Shown here piece by piece: positions 48,374 to 60,287 of a stretch of 64,000 nt of DNA. A program made the translations under genes and the position numbers. Origin of the DNA: Sparassis latifolia (Eukaryota > Basidiomycota > Agaricomycetes > Polyporales > Sparassidaceae); the NCBI GenBank assembly GCA_018466975.1, contig CM031562.1, positions 3,658,001 through 3,722,000 of the forward strand. The letters run 5' to 3'. How positions within the stretch are numbered: position 1 is the stretch's first letter; each line of letters opens with the position of its first letter. The notes under the pieces are model-generated. The model was not told where the DNA came from and made no database searches. It worked only from the letters and a program-made list of their open reading frames with translations.

Positions 48374-48593
48374 TTCGCTGGATAGAGATGATGGTAAGGG
48401 ACAGGGGGAGCGTCCCTCACTGCAGCCTGAAGTGGCGGCCTTGGACGTTTGCGACCGCTTAATAGCCGCCCGAGAGGTCCTTGGTGTGCACGTGCCAGGC
48501 ACGTGCTCCCTTTGGGCGCCAATACGCTTAGAGAGCTCAGAGCTTCTCAACGCTTGAAACAACTCGGTCGGGTCTTTTGGCGGTGCACTCACC
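48374..48593. promoter_or_regulatory. Divergent promoter of the GPAT and SPC3 genes
   Basis: 220 bases separate the outward-facing start codons of two ER-protein genes. No TATA box is obvious. The GPAT frame stays open for some distance into this region but has no ATG there. Confidence 0.5.
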
Positions 48594-50148
48594 ATGCATA
48601 CCATATACGCGCGCATCAACAACCTCTCTGCGCTGCTGTCGTCGTGCCTTATGGTTCTGCTTGGTGCAGTAGCTGTATCGTCCTTGCTTTTCACAGTAAA
48701 CCCCACAGCAGAAGTCGTCGTCGCCTCGGTACAAGTGTCAGTACTCAGTTGCTATGCGATCTAGATTCTCACTTCCTTTGTACCAGTGTCCCTGGTAACG
48801 CTCGACGGTATGCGAAAAAGCATCAAGAGTTCGCCTTTGTTAACTTCAATGTTACTGCGGGTGCGTAGTCCGGTCTTTTCGGCGGTATGCAGTCGCATAC
48901 TCACAGCAACCAGATTTGACGCCTTTGTTTAACTGGAATACGAAGCAATTGTTCATGTATGTCAGCGCTGAGTATACCAACAAGCAGGGGGTGAGTCAAT
49001 CCGTGCAGCTGTGCTTGTTTGCCCTATGGACGTTTGTCGAAACTGGACAATTGTTCGAGAAAAATCGTTGGGTTCAACAACTTGTTGAGAAAAGCGTCCT
49101 TGATCTTTTCCGAAATTCTTTGCGGCAGTGTCGTCTTGCGAACAGAGTGTTCTTTCGATGAATGATGCTGAACGAGATGGGCGTCGTCGCGTCTAGTTCC
49201 GTACTCCCCTGACAATTTCGCCGCACTGATCAGTCGCAGTTCGAAGAGACATCGATGGGTTCTCTTGCAGGCAAACTGCACTGCTCCAGTTCACGGAATG
49301 GAACCTCCTTATGGTGCCGAAATGTTCTTGATCCTTAGGATAGCCGAATGGTTCTCCCTGCATCACGCAAAGCACGAGTTGGGCATGATAGTGGCTATCT
49401 TCCGCGCGCGACGAGTGCCTTTAACGTTTTATACGTTAGCTTGCGCAACACTCCCTCCTCATGTTCAGATGCTCAAGCCCTCTGCTAACTCTCCATGTCT
49501 ATCATGCTGACAATTCACCGCCTGCAGGTGGCAAACGAAGTTGTCATCTGGGATCGCATAGTGCGTCGCAAGGAGGACGCGCACATCGCGATTGCAGGCC
49601 GCAACAAGTACATTTTTCGGGAGATGAGCACGTCGTTCAGGTGTGTGTTCGTTAAGATCTGTCTTCTCTTGCATGTTTTTTTTCCGGTATGGTACCGCTT
49701 GGATATGGAGTTGGTGGCTTGGGGGTGCCACATTGATTGTCGTGAGCAAGTGCTGCGTGCTTCCTAACCTGACATGTCCAGAACGTGTCACGGCTTCTCG
49801 TCATCTGTGTGTGTATTCTACCGTATAGATCGCGCAGCCATGCACCCAATGAATGCCTTTGTATTTTTCTATCTTGGCATCTAGCTGCTCCGGCCTTTTC
49901 CCTCTGTACACCCATTTATGGTGAACGCTGTAGCCGCTGATGCACTGATTGCAACTTTCGTTGGATAAAATTTCTACCATACGCATAACCGCTCACTGAC
50001 CGTCCTGCTTCCGCAATTTAGGAATGTCCCGCCAGCAAATTACACGCTGAAGTACAACATTATGCCGTACGTCGGTCTGTTGACCTACGGTGAGGCAGGA
50101 CGGACACTGGAGCCCGTCGCCTTTCCTGAGCAGCACCAGCTATCCTGA
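48594..50148 (+). CDS. SPC3: Signal peptidase complex subunit 3 (SPC22/23)
   Basis: Single-pass ER membrane subunit of signal peptidase, needed for cleavage of signal peptides. MHTIYARINNLSALLSSCLM begins the protein and the membrane anchor follows (VLLGAVAVSSLLFTV). The lumenal part reads KKHQEFAFVNFNVTADLTPL, FNWNTKQLFMYVSAEYTN, VANEVVIWDRIVRRKEDA, RNKYIFREMSTSFRNVPPA and YTLKYNIMPYVGLLTYG, all close to the family pattern. It ends PEQHQLS with its stop at 50146-50148, about 180 residues. Introns: a short one after VQV near 48738, one near 48862-48914, then two unusually long ones at 48991-49527 (537 bases) and 49641-50021 (381 bases), both with proper ends and correct phase. Most other introns in this window are near 55 bases. 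Confidence 0.92.
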
Positions 50149-51800
50149 CGGCTGGAGGGTACGGTTATACCCTGGCCTCTGTCATCGATTACACGCGTTT
50201 ACCAATACCAGTAATAGGGATCGTCGGAGGTGCGATTTGCTTGTGGTCTCCTGCATTTCCTGATAAGTTATTGCGCGAAAATCGAGATGAGATAGACTTA
50301 TCGTCTGCACCTTGTCTGCCGTATGTTGCAGTGCGGTCGCCCGAACATCTTCAAGCTTCAACGGCCAAGTTTGATCTGGGGTCGATCTACCCCCCACACT
50401 GCAGTCGCTTGCAGATTTTCTACCGATGGAGATTCCAAAATTAGGCGACGAGTAAGAATACACGGGGCACAACACGCCGGGGTCCAGTTGAACCTGGTCT
50501 GAATTCGATAGAGCCCGCGCAGATCTTCATGCGCTGTGCCCGAGGTTGGCATGCGGTGGCGTCGCGTGATGTACAGGCGTGATTTTGGGTTCTGGGCTAT
50601 GCGGTATAGTTATGTGCGCTTCTTTACCATCCCGGGCCTCACATGCTGACTGTGGTCAGTAGCTCTGGAGTTTCATATGTGGCGCAGACTTCGCTCGCAC
50701 GCGTCATCTGAATGCAGCACCCGGACAACTGGCTGCTGGTTGGTGCTTCCTGCCTTTTCTGGAATATAGAAGTATGGCTATCTCCTGGAGCAAATCAGAC
50801 AAGCTCAGTTGAAATTCTACCAATCGGACGAGCCAGCGTGAGTCCATCGCTATCATCGCGGCGATAACGCCCCCCCGGGCCATCCATAGCATCGCCAGTC
50901 GCTTGTTTTATATGGCTAAAAATGTTTACACGCCGATGTGGATAGCAAAAGACAGAAGTATGGTGGATTCGGGCCACAGAACGCGAGTGCGCTAGATTCC
51001 ATGGTTCTGCCAGCTGTCTCCCAGGGCCGCGCTGTTGGCGTTCATGTTCGCCGCGGTGATTATCTTTCCCCCGCCACACTCAGCACTCAGCGAGCTCGGA
51101 AGGTTGTCACGATGGTGGAGCATGGCTGCATGAGCCCGAGCGACGATCATGGTTCTGCAGTCTCAGCTCGCGAGGCAGTGAGTTGGAGATGAGATACACG
51201 AGTCCCGAAAATCGGGCAGGGTACCTGACGGACACCTGCGTACTGGCTCGGCCAACGTACTCACCACACGGTTGTCACACCCACAGCGCACAGCTAATGT
51301 AGCCGCACTTCTTGCGCAAGCCCACATTAACCTCCAGTCAAAGACGCTTGTCGCTACTGTCCGACATTCATACTTGGAGGGAACCATGGGGGTTGCATCG
51401 AGGGTGCATTCTGTATTAACTGCCAGCGCCGACCTTGTAATTTTTCAGGTCCCCCTCTTGGCGGTTGAATCCTGTGGCGGGCTTCTCCACGCAAGACTCC
51501 TACCCGATTGTCCGAAATTTCCAGATTGAATATATCCCTTACGTTGGGACACTGCAGTGTTCTTCGTTCAAGGTTTGCAGGTTTATTCATCTTCGGATCG
51601 TGTGCACACTTCGCTGAGCCCCAATCCGGCCTACGACGGCTTGGACCTGACCAAATCCGTATCTGTTTTGACAGCGATTGCAAATCTAAGCGTCCGACGC
51701 GAACAGAAGTGGACCACCTCCTTGATTTTGCCGGACCTCTTCGTCATTTGTGTCTCTGTAAGTTTGACCCCATCGCTTCTTGTGGTCTCATGGGAACGTG
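50149..51800. other. Stretch without a recognised gene
   Basis: Plus-strand frames at 50938-51192 (contains VGVHVRRGDYL) and 51272-51529 (NVAALLAQAHINLQSKTLV) look partly coding but lack starts, domains or consistent splice joins. I recognise no family. The stretch could be a decayed gene or a fast-evolving one. Confidence 0.3.
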
Positions 51801-51805
51801 CTTTC

Positions 51806-53568
51806 CTAGCATTCTCGGAAGATAGCGAAGCGGATTGACGGGTTGGCAGTTCGCACCTTGCGCGGGGATAATTCTCTTGAGAAACCCCCGGAACCAGAGT
51901 TTCTCAACTGGGTCTGACAGTCTGGCCGGGCCGAGTGACGCCTACATCCTGATCGCCGGATACTGGTATGGCTTTCCCGAGGACTAGGATATGTATGGGC
52001 GTACAAGTGGCGATTGCGTCTGACAACCCTTGAAAGGCGTTCACGAAGTCTCAAGTCTTTGTTCGGAAGCTCCTTTGCAATGCCGAAGGTCATCTGCGCT
52101 CATACGGTTTGAAGAGACACAGTCACAAACGGTCGACTTATTACCTTGACGAGCTTCAACGACATAGTAGCACGCGCTGCGGCGCCTGAGAGTCCCCTGC
52201 AGACGACGGCAAGGCCAGTAACATTCACCTCGTCGCTCTTCATCAGTACGGTCAGTAAGACACCGACCTCGCCGACACCCTGCCCGACATCTGTCAACCG
52301 GCCGGAAGAGCAGAAGCCCACCAAGATTTCGTGAGTGGTTTCCCGCCAAACCCCGGGTTTCTCTCTCCTTTCGAGTTTCTCGATAGAATCATCCCCTTGC
52401 ACGGTGACTCGAATAGAAGAAGCCTTATTGGAATGCCGCCATAGAGATGGAGAATTCGGGCTTCTTCAACCCTGCTCGACGATGGCTATCCTGACGCAAC
52501 GATGCAGCCTTTACAGCAGCTATTCAGAAGTTAATGCGGTCGCAAGGAGGTTCCCGGTGTGCAGTCCACTCTGATTTGGTCAACGGTGTGTCTTCTAGCT
52601 CTGTGCGCTGAATGTGAGCGTGATACCTTCGACACACCATGTCAGACTGTGTGCAGAACAGAGCGGCTGAGAGCCTCACTCCGGCGGCATCCTTCTGTTC
52701 CATAACTACCCCAACAGAAGCCGTCAGTCCGACGGTGATCAACGCCCGACAGGACTTGGTAGGCTCAGGCATTCAAGCCAACCCCAAATCGCGTGTGCGC
52801 CGCTCACCGATGCTCATCATCCAGCCTTCGACATTGACTGCTCAGCGCTCAGCGGGAGCCGACGCGCATCCATGCATCCTGAGCAGGTCACTACACGTGT
52901 GGATCTATCTATCAAACAAGGTATTTGCACACAGCCATATGTGCAGAGTTGGGACTTTACGCAGCTAAGGCTCGCCATGTTCTTTTCCCAGCTAAATGAA
53001 ATGCATTCGAGGCAACGTGCGAGCCTGATTTCGACAGCATTCCATTTGGAGAAATGTTCTCCATCCTCTCAGCCTAGTAGATAAAACTAAAGGTAAGCGT
53101 CGACGACTCGACGATACGCGACGATATGGTTGTTTGAAATAACCAAGTACGGTAACCGTTGACGCTTTCAGGCATACCATCATTGTTCCTGGGATTTTTA
53201 CCTGTCACCATACGAACTAACGCCAGCAGCACGAGTCGTAAGTCAAAGCCAGTACCGTTTTGGCTTGCTATGCTGATCGAACAGACTCCCGTTATGTGGA
53301 CCGAAAGTCCCTTCTCAAGGTCGGCGGGATACTTTCTGCGTAGTTCGCATCCGGCCGCATCGAGGCTACGCCAGCAACAGGGCAAACAACCTCTCGCTCG
53401 GTCGATCGTGATGGGCGAGGCTGACTGGAATGTAGAATTTGTCTTAACCTCGCAGGGGTGACTCGCCGATATGCACGCGCCGGGTCGAACACACTTGGAA
53501 GTCGAACCGACATTGCGGTGCCATCGTATCTGTGGTGCGGCTCGCGGCACGGATGGAGCAAGGTGCAA
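51806..53568 (-). other. Coding-like minus-strand fragments, possibly an unrecognised gene
   Basis: At 52402-52147 the minus strand reads THEILVGFCSSGRLTDVGQG, VGVLLTVLMKSDEVNVTGLA and ATMSLKLVK. A GTAATA donor and a GAGCGCAG acceptor about 50 bases on join it in phase to MTFGIAKELPNKDLRLRERL. Further upstream on the same strand, 53074-53400 reads LEKGLSVHITGVCSISIASQ and FDLRLVLLALVRMVTGK, and 52524-52772 reads CRALITVGLTASVGVVMEQK. They may be parts of one helical protein gene. I could not find its start or stop or name a family. A complementary plus frame (52146-52334) is a competing reading. Confidence 0.3.
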
Positions 53569-54411
53569 AAGCTAGCACTCCTTCATGCGATGCGATAGTC
53601 GCGATACCATAGCTGCATGGTCATCAGAGTTTAATCAAATACAATCGCCAGGAGATGAACGAAAGCCATGTGCGTGCAACGCGCCTGGCCATTATTGGAA
53701 GAAGAACAAGGAGTGCACATCGCCATTTGCGCGTCAGACATTTTCCGGACTGAAACTACGTGTTGTGTTTGTATTCGGAACCCAGAAGCTGTCCAGAAAC
53801 GTGTCAAGGTGTTTTTTCAGCGGCAAGACCACGCTCTGCCGGTGAGATTGGGCTCTGGGATTGGCTGGCCTCGAGGCAATGGGAAGTCCATAAGGGTATT
53901 GCCGAGCGCATGGTACTGCGCCCAGAATAATCGCTATGACAAAAGGTTTCCAACACAGAGAACAAGTGCGTCCTCACAATAGACAATACGGCTGATACTG
54001 TCGACCAGATATCGTCAGATTATCGTAGATGACGGTGATGGAATGCGTGCTATGCCAGGATTGACACGAGATACGGGGGAGGTTAGGCTTCTGATTAACG
54101 TGAGTCTTGAATTTAGGTTGGTGTCGCGGGCGTTGTCCTAGAATACGGACTTCCCGTGGGCGATATCAAGATATAGTAGCCATCAGATGACTGCCGGTGC
54201 TTGGCCGGCACGCCAGCATTTAGACAAGTTCGCGACCCTTTGTCGCTTCGGAGTTGTTGACGACGTCTCCCATTTATTAAGCTTTGTCTCTTCATGGAAA
54301 CCTATAAATTCAAGGGATGCGTCCGACCAGTGCCCACTGTTCCTTTAACCTCCAACTCCTCACTGTGGTCCACTCCATCCACGTAACCTACTAACCTGCC
54401 TTTTTAGCATC
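53569..54411. promoter_or_regulatory. Upstream region of the second zinc-cluster gene
   Basis: Only short frames are open. A TATAAAT sequence at 54303-54309 lies 109 bases before the ATG at 54412 and could be the TATA box. A CT-rich leader (CCTCCAACTCC) follows it. Confidence 0.4.
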
Positions 54412-56128
54412 ATGTCCCAACACTCACTTCCGCTCTCCGCTACAGACGTAGAGTCTGACCCGGAGTTCCTTCCTACTCCAGTGGACGTGCCGTACGACGA
54501 CAGAACCTACCCATACCAGATTGCAGGACACCAGTTCTGCCACAGTTCCGACCAGGCGGCCTCTGGCGGGTCTCCCGCCAGTTGCAGCCCTTCCCATAAC
54601 GTCGCACATTCCGACTTCTATCAGGAAGGCAGCTTACCTTTCTTCGATCAGGTTCGTGATTACTGGTTCATCCATTCGCCTCCCGCGTTCGCTCAGTCTG
54701 CTGTTCTATAGCAGGCATGCTGCGGCCGCGTCGATCCAAATGGTGCCGATTCATTAAAGTGGACGAAGCACGGCTATGAAAATTTCTTGCCTGGGCACAA
54801 CGGCATCTGGCCACACCGGCAGGAATACCAGGAGGGCAGCCTGTCGCCGCAGCAACTATCTCCCGACGAGCACTACCATGAACTGCAGCCTTCGTACATA
54901 TCTGCTAGCGAGACTCCTCAGGGCCAGCAAACGGTGGGCGGGCATTCTCCTGCTACCGTTTCTGGTTCCACGCGAGCGTTTCGAGACCGCGTGCTCAATT
55001 CGAACTACAGCGAATCTTCTCGCACCTCGTTCTATCCATCAACATCCGCAGTCTCCGACTCGGAGATCTTCCCTGATTCTTTGAGTTCTCCCGTTGAAAC
55101 AAGCACCTTCTTCAGCGTTCCCGTAAACGCACAGCTTCCTGGAGAAGCATACACGCAGTACTACCCGGTAAGTAACCGTGAATACTTTTTATTCTTATCG
55201 ACGTCGTTCTGACCTCATCATCCAGGGTTCTGGTCTCTCACACTCGTCACAACATGCCAGCTCGTCTGCTTGTCCTGACGTACGCGGCGACATCTCTTCT
55301 GGCTACCCGAACCCGAACCCGCAAGATCGGAGTCATGTCCCTGCTTTTTCGCAACCCGAGCTTCTCATGGGACACACGCAGTATGACGACAACCTAGGTG
55401 TGTAGTAAGGATGAACGACTGCCTGAAAATCCGGCCTCACACTTTTACGTCAGATCACAGCGCGAACAAGGATTCTGCTGACCGCTGGGCGGCCAGTGAG
55501 TATGACCACCACTACCCATACCCCCAATCGGACGCGAACTATCTCGCTCTCGCATCTGTTCAGTCCCAATCTCAGCCAATCTCTCAGCCACCCCAGCAGC
55601 GGCGACATTATGCCGTCGCACTGCACAACTCTCCGCCCTGTCCCTACTCTTATCCTCGCTTCACTGAGACAGAATATCCATTCACTTCGCACATCCACGC
55701 GCCTCAGCCGCATCCGTGGCCCACGCTCCGACCTCCAGCGGTGGGGGGGAATCATTCGCTCGCTATTCATGGTTCCATGCACTCCGGCGTCTCCTCTGCC
55801 CCGACAGTGACGCACTCGCCACCCCTCGTAGAGGATAACCCGAAGAGGCCGCTCACCTTGGCGTGTCTTTTCTGTCGCAAGCGCAAGATCGCTTGTGGAA
55901 GTCCACCCCCGGGGAAGAAGGATCGGACATGCAAGTGCGTTCTCCTTGCGATGCTGGTTATACCTGCTTGCTTCGATCGCTGACCTCTTGCTATTTTACT
56001 TTAGTCAGTGTGCTCGGCGCAACCTCAAGTGTGTCTATCCCGACGTGTCGCGTAGGGGCATGCGGCCGAAACTGCTCTACGACAAGGACTCTATCCCGGT
56101 AGTACCACCGCTCCTGCCCGTAGTCTGA
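54412..56128 (+). CDS. Zn(II)2Cys6 transcription factor with a C-terminal zinc cluster (second paralog)
   Basis: Starts MSQHSLPLSATDVESDPEFL. The first 430 or so residues are rich in Pro, Ser, Tyr, His and Gln and have no known domain. The zinc cluster comes near the end: LTLACLFCRKRKIACGSPPP, GKKDRTC, then across an intron at about 55935-56005 NQCARRNLKCVYPD. About 30 residues follow, ending VVPPLLPVV. Introns also lie at about 54650-54715 (DQ|QACCGRVD), 55170-55224 and 55398-55454. The run ACLFCRKRKIACG is identical to that of the gene at 24.7-26.4 kb, and an intron splits both clusters at the same place, after the fourth Cys. The two are therefore paralogs. Nuclear DNA binding is inferred from the cluster. 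Confidence 0.82.
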
Positions 56129-56699
56129 TTCAGTCTGCTTCGCATGTCAAACAACGTACCCATCCCGTCGATGATACCCCACATATTTCATCTCCCGTTA
56201 ACATATTTATCTATCTGCAGTCATCATGTCGCGGCGTCTTTGCGGTTAGCTGTTAGCTGTTATCTGTAATCTGTAGCGTTTGTCGTAGGATGTGACGATG
56301 CAATAGAGCTTGTTATTATAATTATGAGATATCTATGGACGTGAATCTGATCTAGAGTAGAATCGGGTTCACAGCTCTTCTGCCGACAAATTCAGTCCGT
56401 CGGAGCTCTCGAGGGCGGCTACTACAACTCAATCGAATCGATGCACTGTGGTACATAACTCTGCAGTTCCAGTAATTCACACCGTCTACCTGTCATACCA
56501 CGTACTTCGAACACTGGGAACCTGGGGTTCGTACGTAACCCTATGTATCTCATTCCCTCATAGAGGTTGACCGCGTTTCTTGGCACTTCTTCTTCTCTTA
56601 CTCTCCGTTACTTTGTAGGTCATTCATCCCAGTTGTCTCGTCATAGTATTACGACTGACAGTCGTCAATGATGGTGCCTATATTTCTTCAAGTTCTGTA
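56129..56699. other. Intergenic region
   Basis: Contains the 3' end of the zinc-cluster gene. Short repeated words (GTTAGCTGTTAGCTGTTATCTG near 56247) are the only structure noticed. No gene is supported. Confidence 0.45.
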
Positions 56700-57251
56700 A
56701 TGAGGCCTCTCTCCGCCAATGGCCTATATGCGGCTCTATATAGACGACAGGATGAGAGATATCATTGGGCTCTGATTCTTGCGGATAGCCCTACCTCTGG
56801 CTCTAAGATACATGTCACCAACATACCGGATCCCACGAAGTGGCATTACGAGAACGAACTGTTCGATGTGCACACTGAATGGAAGCCGTTGACCATCATG
56901 GCGAGGATAGGTGAGCCGCCGGGCCATGCCTCTTCTGCATTATTGAGCCGGTTCGACCCCTTTGAAGGGACTGTTCCCACCACGATCTCTCGAGACGCAC
57001 TGGACGGTCTTTTACGCACCATCATCATGGAAACGCCTCAATGTGATTCCCCTCACCCTTTCACATGCAGAATTTGGTTCCGCGAAGCCATCAGACTACT
57101 AGCGATGAACGACGGGCACGAAGGAGTTGTGCATTGTCGCTCAGTGAATGCTCTGGAGAAAGAATTGATAGAACTGGCAGACGAGCACTCTACCTTGGTT
57201 GCCCTAGGAAGGCCATGGAAGCTTTATGAGAACGTTGAAAGTTCATACTAG
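56700..57251 (+). CDS. Hypothetical single-exon protein, 183 residues
   Basis: An uninterrupted frame from ATG 56700 to 57251. It opens MRPLSANGLYAALYRRQDER, then YHWALILADSPTSGSKIHVT, a pattern (WALIL followed by G..IHVTN and a later W.YE) that I associate with a lineage-expanded group of small fungal proteins of unknown function, often single-exon. The rest includes LTIMARIGEPPGHASSALLS and HPFTCRIWFREAIRLLAMND, and ends LGRPWKLYENVESSY. It has no signal peptide or membrane segment. Coding status is supported by length and even amino-acid composition. Function is unknown. Confidence 0.72.
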   Translation: MRPLSANGLYAALYRRQDERYHWALILADSPTSGSKIHVTNIPDPTKWHYENELFDVHTEWKPLTIMARIGEPPGHASSALLSRFDPFEGTVPTTISRDALDGLLRTIIMETPQCDSPHPFTCRIWFREAIRLLAMNDGHEGVVHCRSVNALEKELIELADEHSTLVALGRPWKLYENVESSY

Positions 57252-57608
57252 ATACATTACACATACTTATGAGGGATTTGTCTTCCAACGATGATTCTGC
57301 TGTGCACGCTCGCGGGAGCATGCCAAAATTATCGTGTCAAGACCAACTCATATCGTGTACGAAGTCGAAAACACACCCTAAGCGGGGCTCTGTACATCTG
57401 TCCGGGAAGAGGTCCACATCTACTAGTGGATCCTCAGGCTATAAAATACACAAGTCCAAACATAAAACATTACCCGCTCAGATACTCAGCACAGGCGGGA
57501 CGAACTAAAAACAGCGAAGACGATGTACGCCGAAGAATAGCGAAGGGCCTACACCGACATACAAACCTGGAGAAATGGACTCGAGCGCCCAGCACTCGAC
57601 GAATAACA
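57252..57608. other. Convergent intergenic region
   Basis: Between the stop codons of the 183-aa gene and the magnesium transporter gene. Overlapping short frames on both strands have no support. Confidence 0.45.
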
Positions 57609-60287
57609 TCAATGCCGCGCGGAAGAGACGAGGCGGATGCCACCATGACGAGTGCCCGCCGCCTCCTCCTCATCCTCTGACTCGGACCACAGACTCCGGC
57701 TTTGCTCGCGGTCGTCGTCGACCTGCCCGGGTGGATATCGACGCCCGTGCTGCGAGCGCCCCCACAGGTGTAGCGGGCGGGTCTGGTGCACGGGCTCAGG
57801 GTCCGCGCCGTCGTCGACGGGTGATCGCGCGAAAGATGCTACGCTAGCTGTAGACGGCGAGTTCTCGAAGGGGTCGAAGGGAGGTGGAGGCTGGTAGGCG
57901 CCGGCGTAGCTGCCGAGCGCAGGTGGCGCGGTGCGGGGTTCCAGCTCGGACTCCTCGCTGAAATCGTCGGTGGTGTGCGACTGCAAGTTTGGCAGGGTCA
58001 GCACTTGGACGTCTGGCGAGGACTTCGCATCAGTCTACGAAGTACAAAGTGAATTGATTAATGGGTCATGGATGACGGGTAAGCAGTACAAGCCACGCAC
58101 ATCATACGAGGGCGTGCCGGTGTTGTGCGAGGCACGGCGGATCTCGTGCGTCGCAGTGTTATCGCCAAGGCCTGGTGTGTGGTATTGATGCACGACATCC
58201 TGACTATCGAACTTGACCACGTTCTGTTTCCGTGAACTCGGGAGGGGCGATGTCGTGCCCGCTACAGACAAGAAGTCCGAGTCCGCGTCAGACACCGCAA
58301 CCTCCGGTAGGGCCGAGGGCATCGGCGGGTCCCACAACTGGTGGCGCTTCAAGCCCGCAAGCGAGTCTTGCCCGTAGCTCATGTGCGAGGGCAGCGCGGG
58401 TAGCGGCGGCATCGCGCTGTACCGCGAATGGATTGAGCTCACCGTGCCACTCGACATACTCATCCGGCGTGCACTGCGGGCGCGGATGATGCTGCCCACC
58501 ATGCCAAACCCGCCGCGCAGCGCGTCGATACCTGGGTCCTCGATAGCAGAGAGATCCTTCTCGTCGATGCCCGCAGTGTTGTTCTTGGCCGCTTGGAGGA
58601 GCATCGTGGAGCGCCGGTCGAGCTGCTTGATCTGCGTCGGATCAATTTTCGAGAGCTGGAGGATCGTAATCCCGAAGCAGATTACTAAGAAGCCAAGGAC
58701 GAGCGTGATGATCTGGGATACGGGGGCTTTCAGGCCCTGGAAGAGCACGATCGTCGTGAGCATGGAGAAGAAGGTGACTGCGGGCGGAATCAGCTCGGAG
58801 CAGCTACGGAAGCCGAACTACTTACATATCACATAATATGTCGGGGTGACTGCATGGAGGAATCAGTCAGACAAAGCCAATTACATCAAGACGGGTGGCA
58901 ACATACCCATCGCTGTGAATTCCAATGATGGTAAGTTTGAGCAACGTGCTGCGCAGTATCAGACATACCTGTGTTAAAGAGCGCCAGCGCCACGTTCAGG
59001 TAATATACTTCGGTGACTAACGAAATGGTCAACAGGACCTCCAATATACACCACAGCTAAAACTTACTTAATGTTACAGCAACAAAGACCATCAGGAAAT
59101 AGATGAACCAATGTTTGAACTATGGCGTCATCAGCTTTTGGTAAACGGTCATTGTTACACCGACGCACCTGGTTGTCGCCCATCACACTAGTCACGATAG
59201 CCGAACCAAGTCCGGTAGTGACGCTGACGCTGATACCGCCGATCATACTGCACACCATGATGTACCATATCATGCTCTTCTTGCCGTAGCTGCGGCCGAT
59301 GGATGTGATAAGCAGAGCGAACAACGTCATCGGAGAATATTGATTGGAACGGACCGTGGGGCAAAGAAGAATACAATGACAATCGCGGAGACAATGAGGA
59401 CGGAGCCGTAGGCTAGGAAGCCAGGCGCGAGAAATAGTTTCTGAAATTGTGTGATTTGGCCAACAGACGGTTCTTGAGGACCTGCACGTCGGGTTAATAT
59501 ACCCGTCTCGCAGAAAGACGCATCTGAATTACCATTGAGAGCGATGATAATTGAGCCCAGCTAATCATTGAACTGTGAGCCAGCAGACAGTGTGAAGAGA
59601 TGGAACACGTACAATACATAGAGCGCAGCCTAGCCAGCCGAAGAAGCTCAGCTTTTCCTTCAGGAATATTGAGGAGAGTATTGCGCTGATAACGACCGAG
59701 AGCGCCCCCATAGGCGTCTGTACTCGCAGTCAGGAGGATCTACAGGTACTAAGGGCATAGTACGCACTACAACAATCGCCTCTACAAAGGCGTATGCTGC
59801 GGAAGGTCAGGTAGTTAGATTGGCAGAAACGAGATAGGTGCACCGCCCATACCGACAAAATTGCAAATTTCGCCAAAGATCATCACTATGAACGTTCGTT
59901 AGCACTTGCTCGACCAGACACACGTCGCCACATACTTGTCATGCCTACCCACCACAGTGGCTAACCGGAGGTTAGTATAGGACTTGGTAGGAACAAACGA
60001 GCAGACGCACCGACTTCAAATATGCCACCCCCTCACCAGCTACCCTGCCCTTCTGTGATTGGAGAAGCCCCTTCTTCTTGAAGACGAAACTTGAACCGAT
60101 GAGAGTACCGCTGAATATTGCGAGAATAATGCCAACGATCTAGTCATCATGTTCTGTGAGTACAAGCAAGTTGACGTGGCTAACAACACACCTTGAGGCT
60201 TCCGGGCACAGTGAAAGAGGCGGCGGAGGACGTAGCGGACGCCGCAGAGGAGGTTGCCGACGTTGCGGCGGAGGTTGTGGAGGCCAT
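57609..60287 (-). CDS. NIPA-type magnesium transporter (DUF803)
   Basis: Multi-pass membrane protein of the NIPA family, whose animal members transport Mg2+. The start at 60287 gives [19 protein letters not shown], an Ala/Ser/Thr-rich leader. A 50-base intron then leads to [20 protein letters not shown] and [20 protein letters not shown], the family's signature first membrane segment and loop. Later segments include [97 protein letters not shown] and [20 protein letters not shown], about nine in all. The long cytosolic tail (58600-57609) is Ser/Pro-rich and acidic, ending [11 protein letters not shown]. More than ten short exons; several small exon edges between 59000 and 60200 are not resolved. 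The substrate is inferred from the family. Confidence 0.9.

Noticed and set aside
51040..51075. VGVHVRRGDYL, similar to the GDP-binding motif of O-fucosyltransferases
   Set aside because: No other part of such an enzyme could be found within several kilobases on the same strand, so the match is too short to trust.
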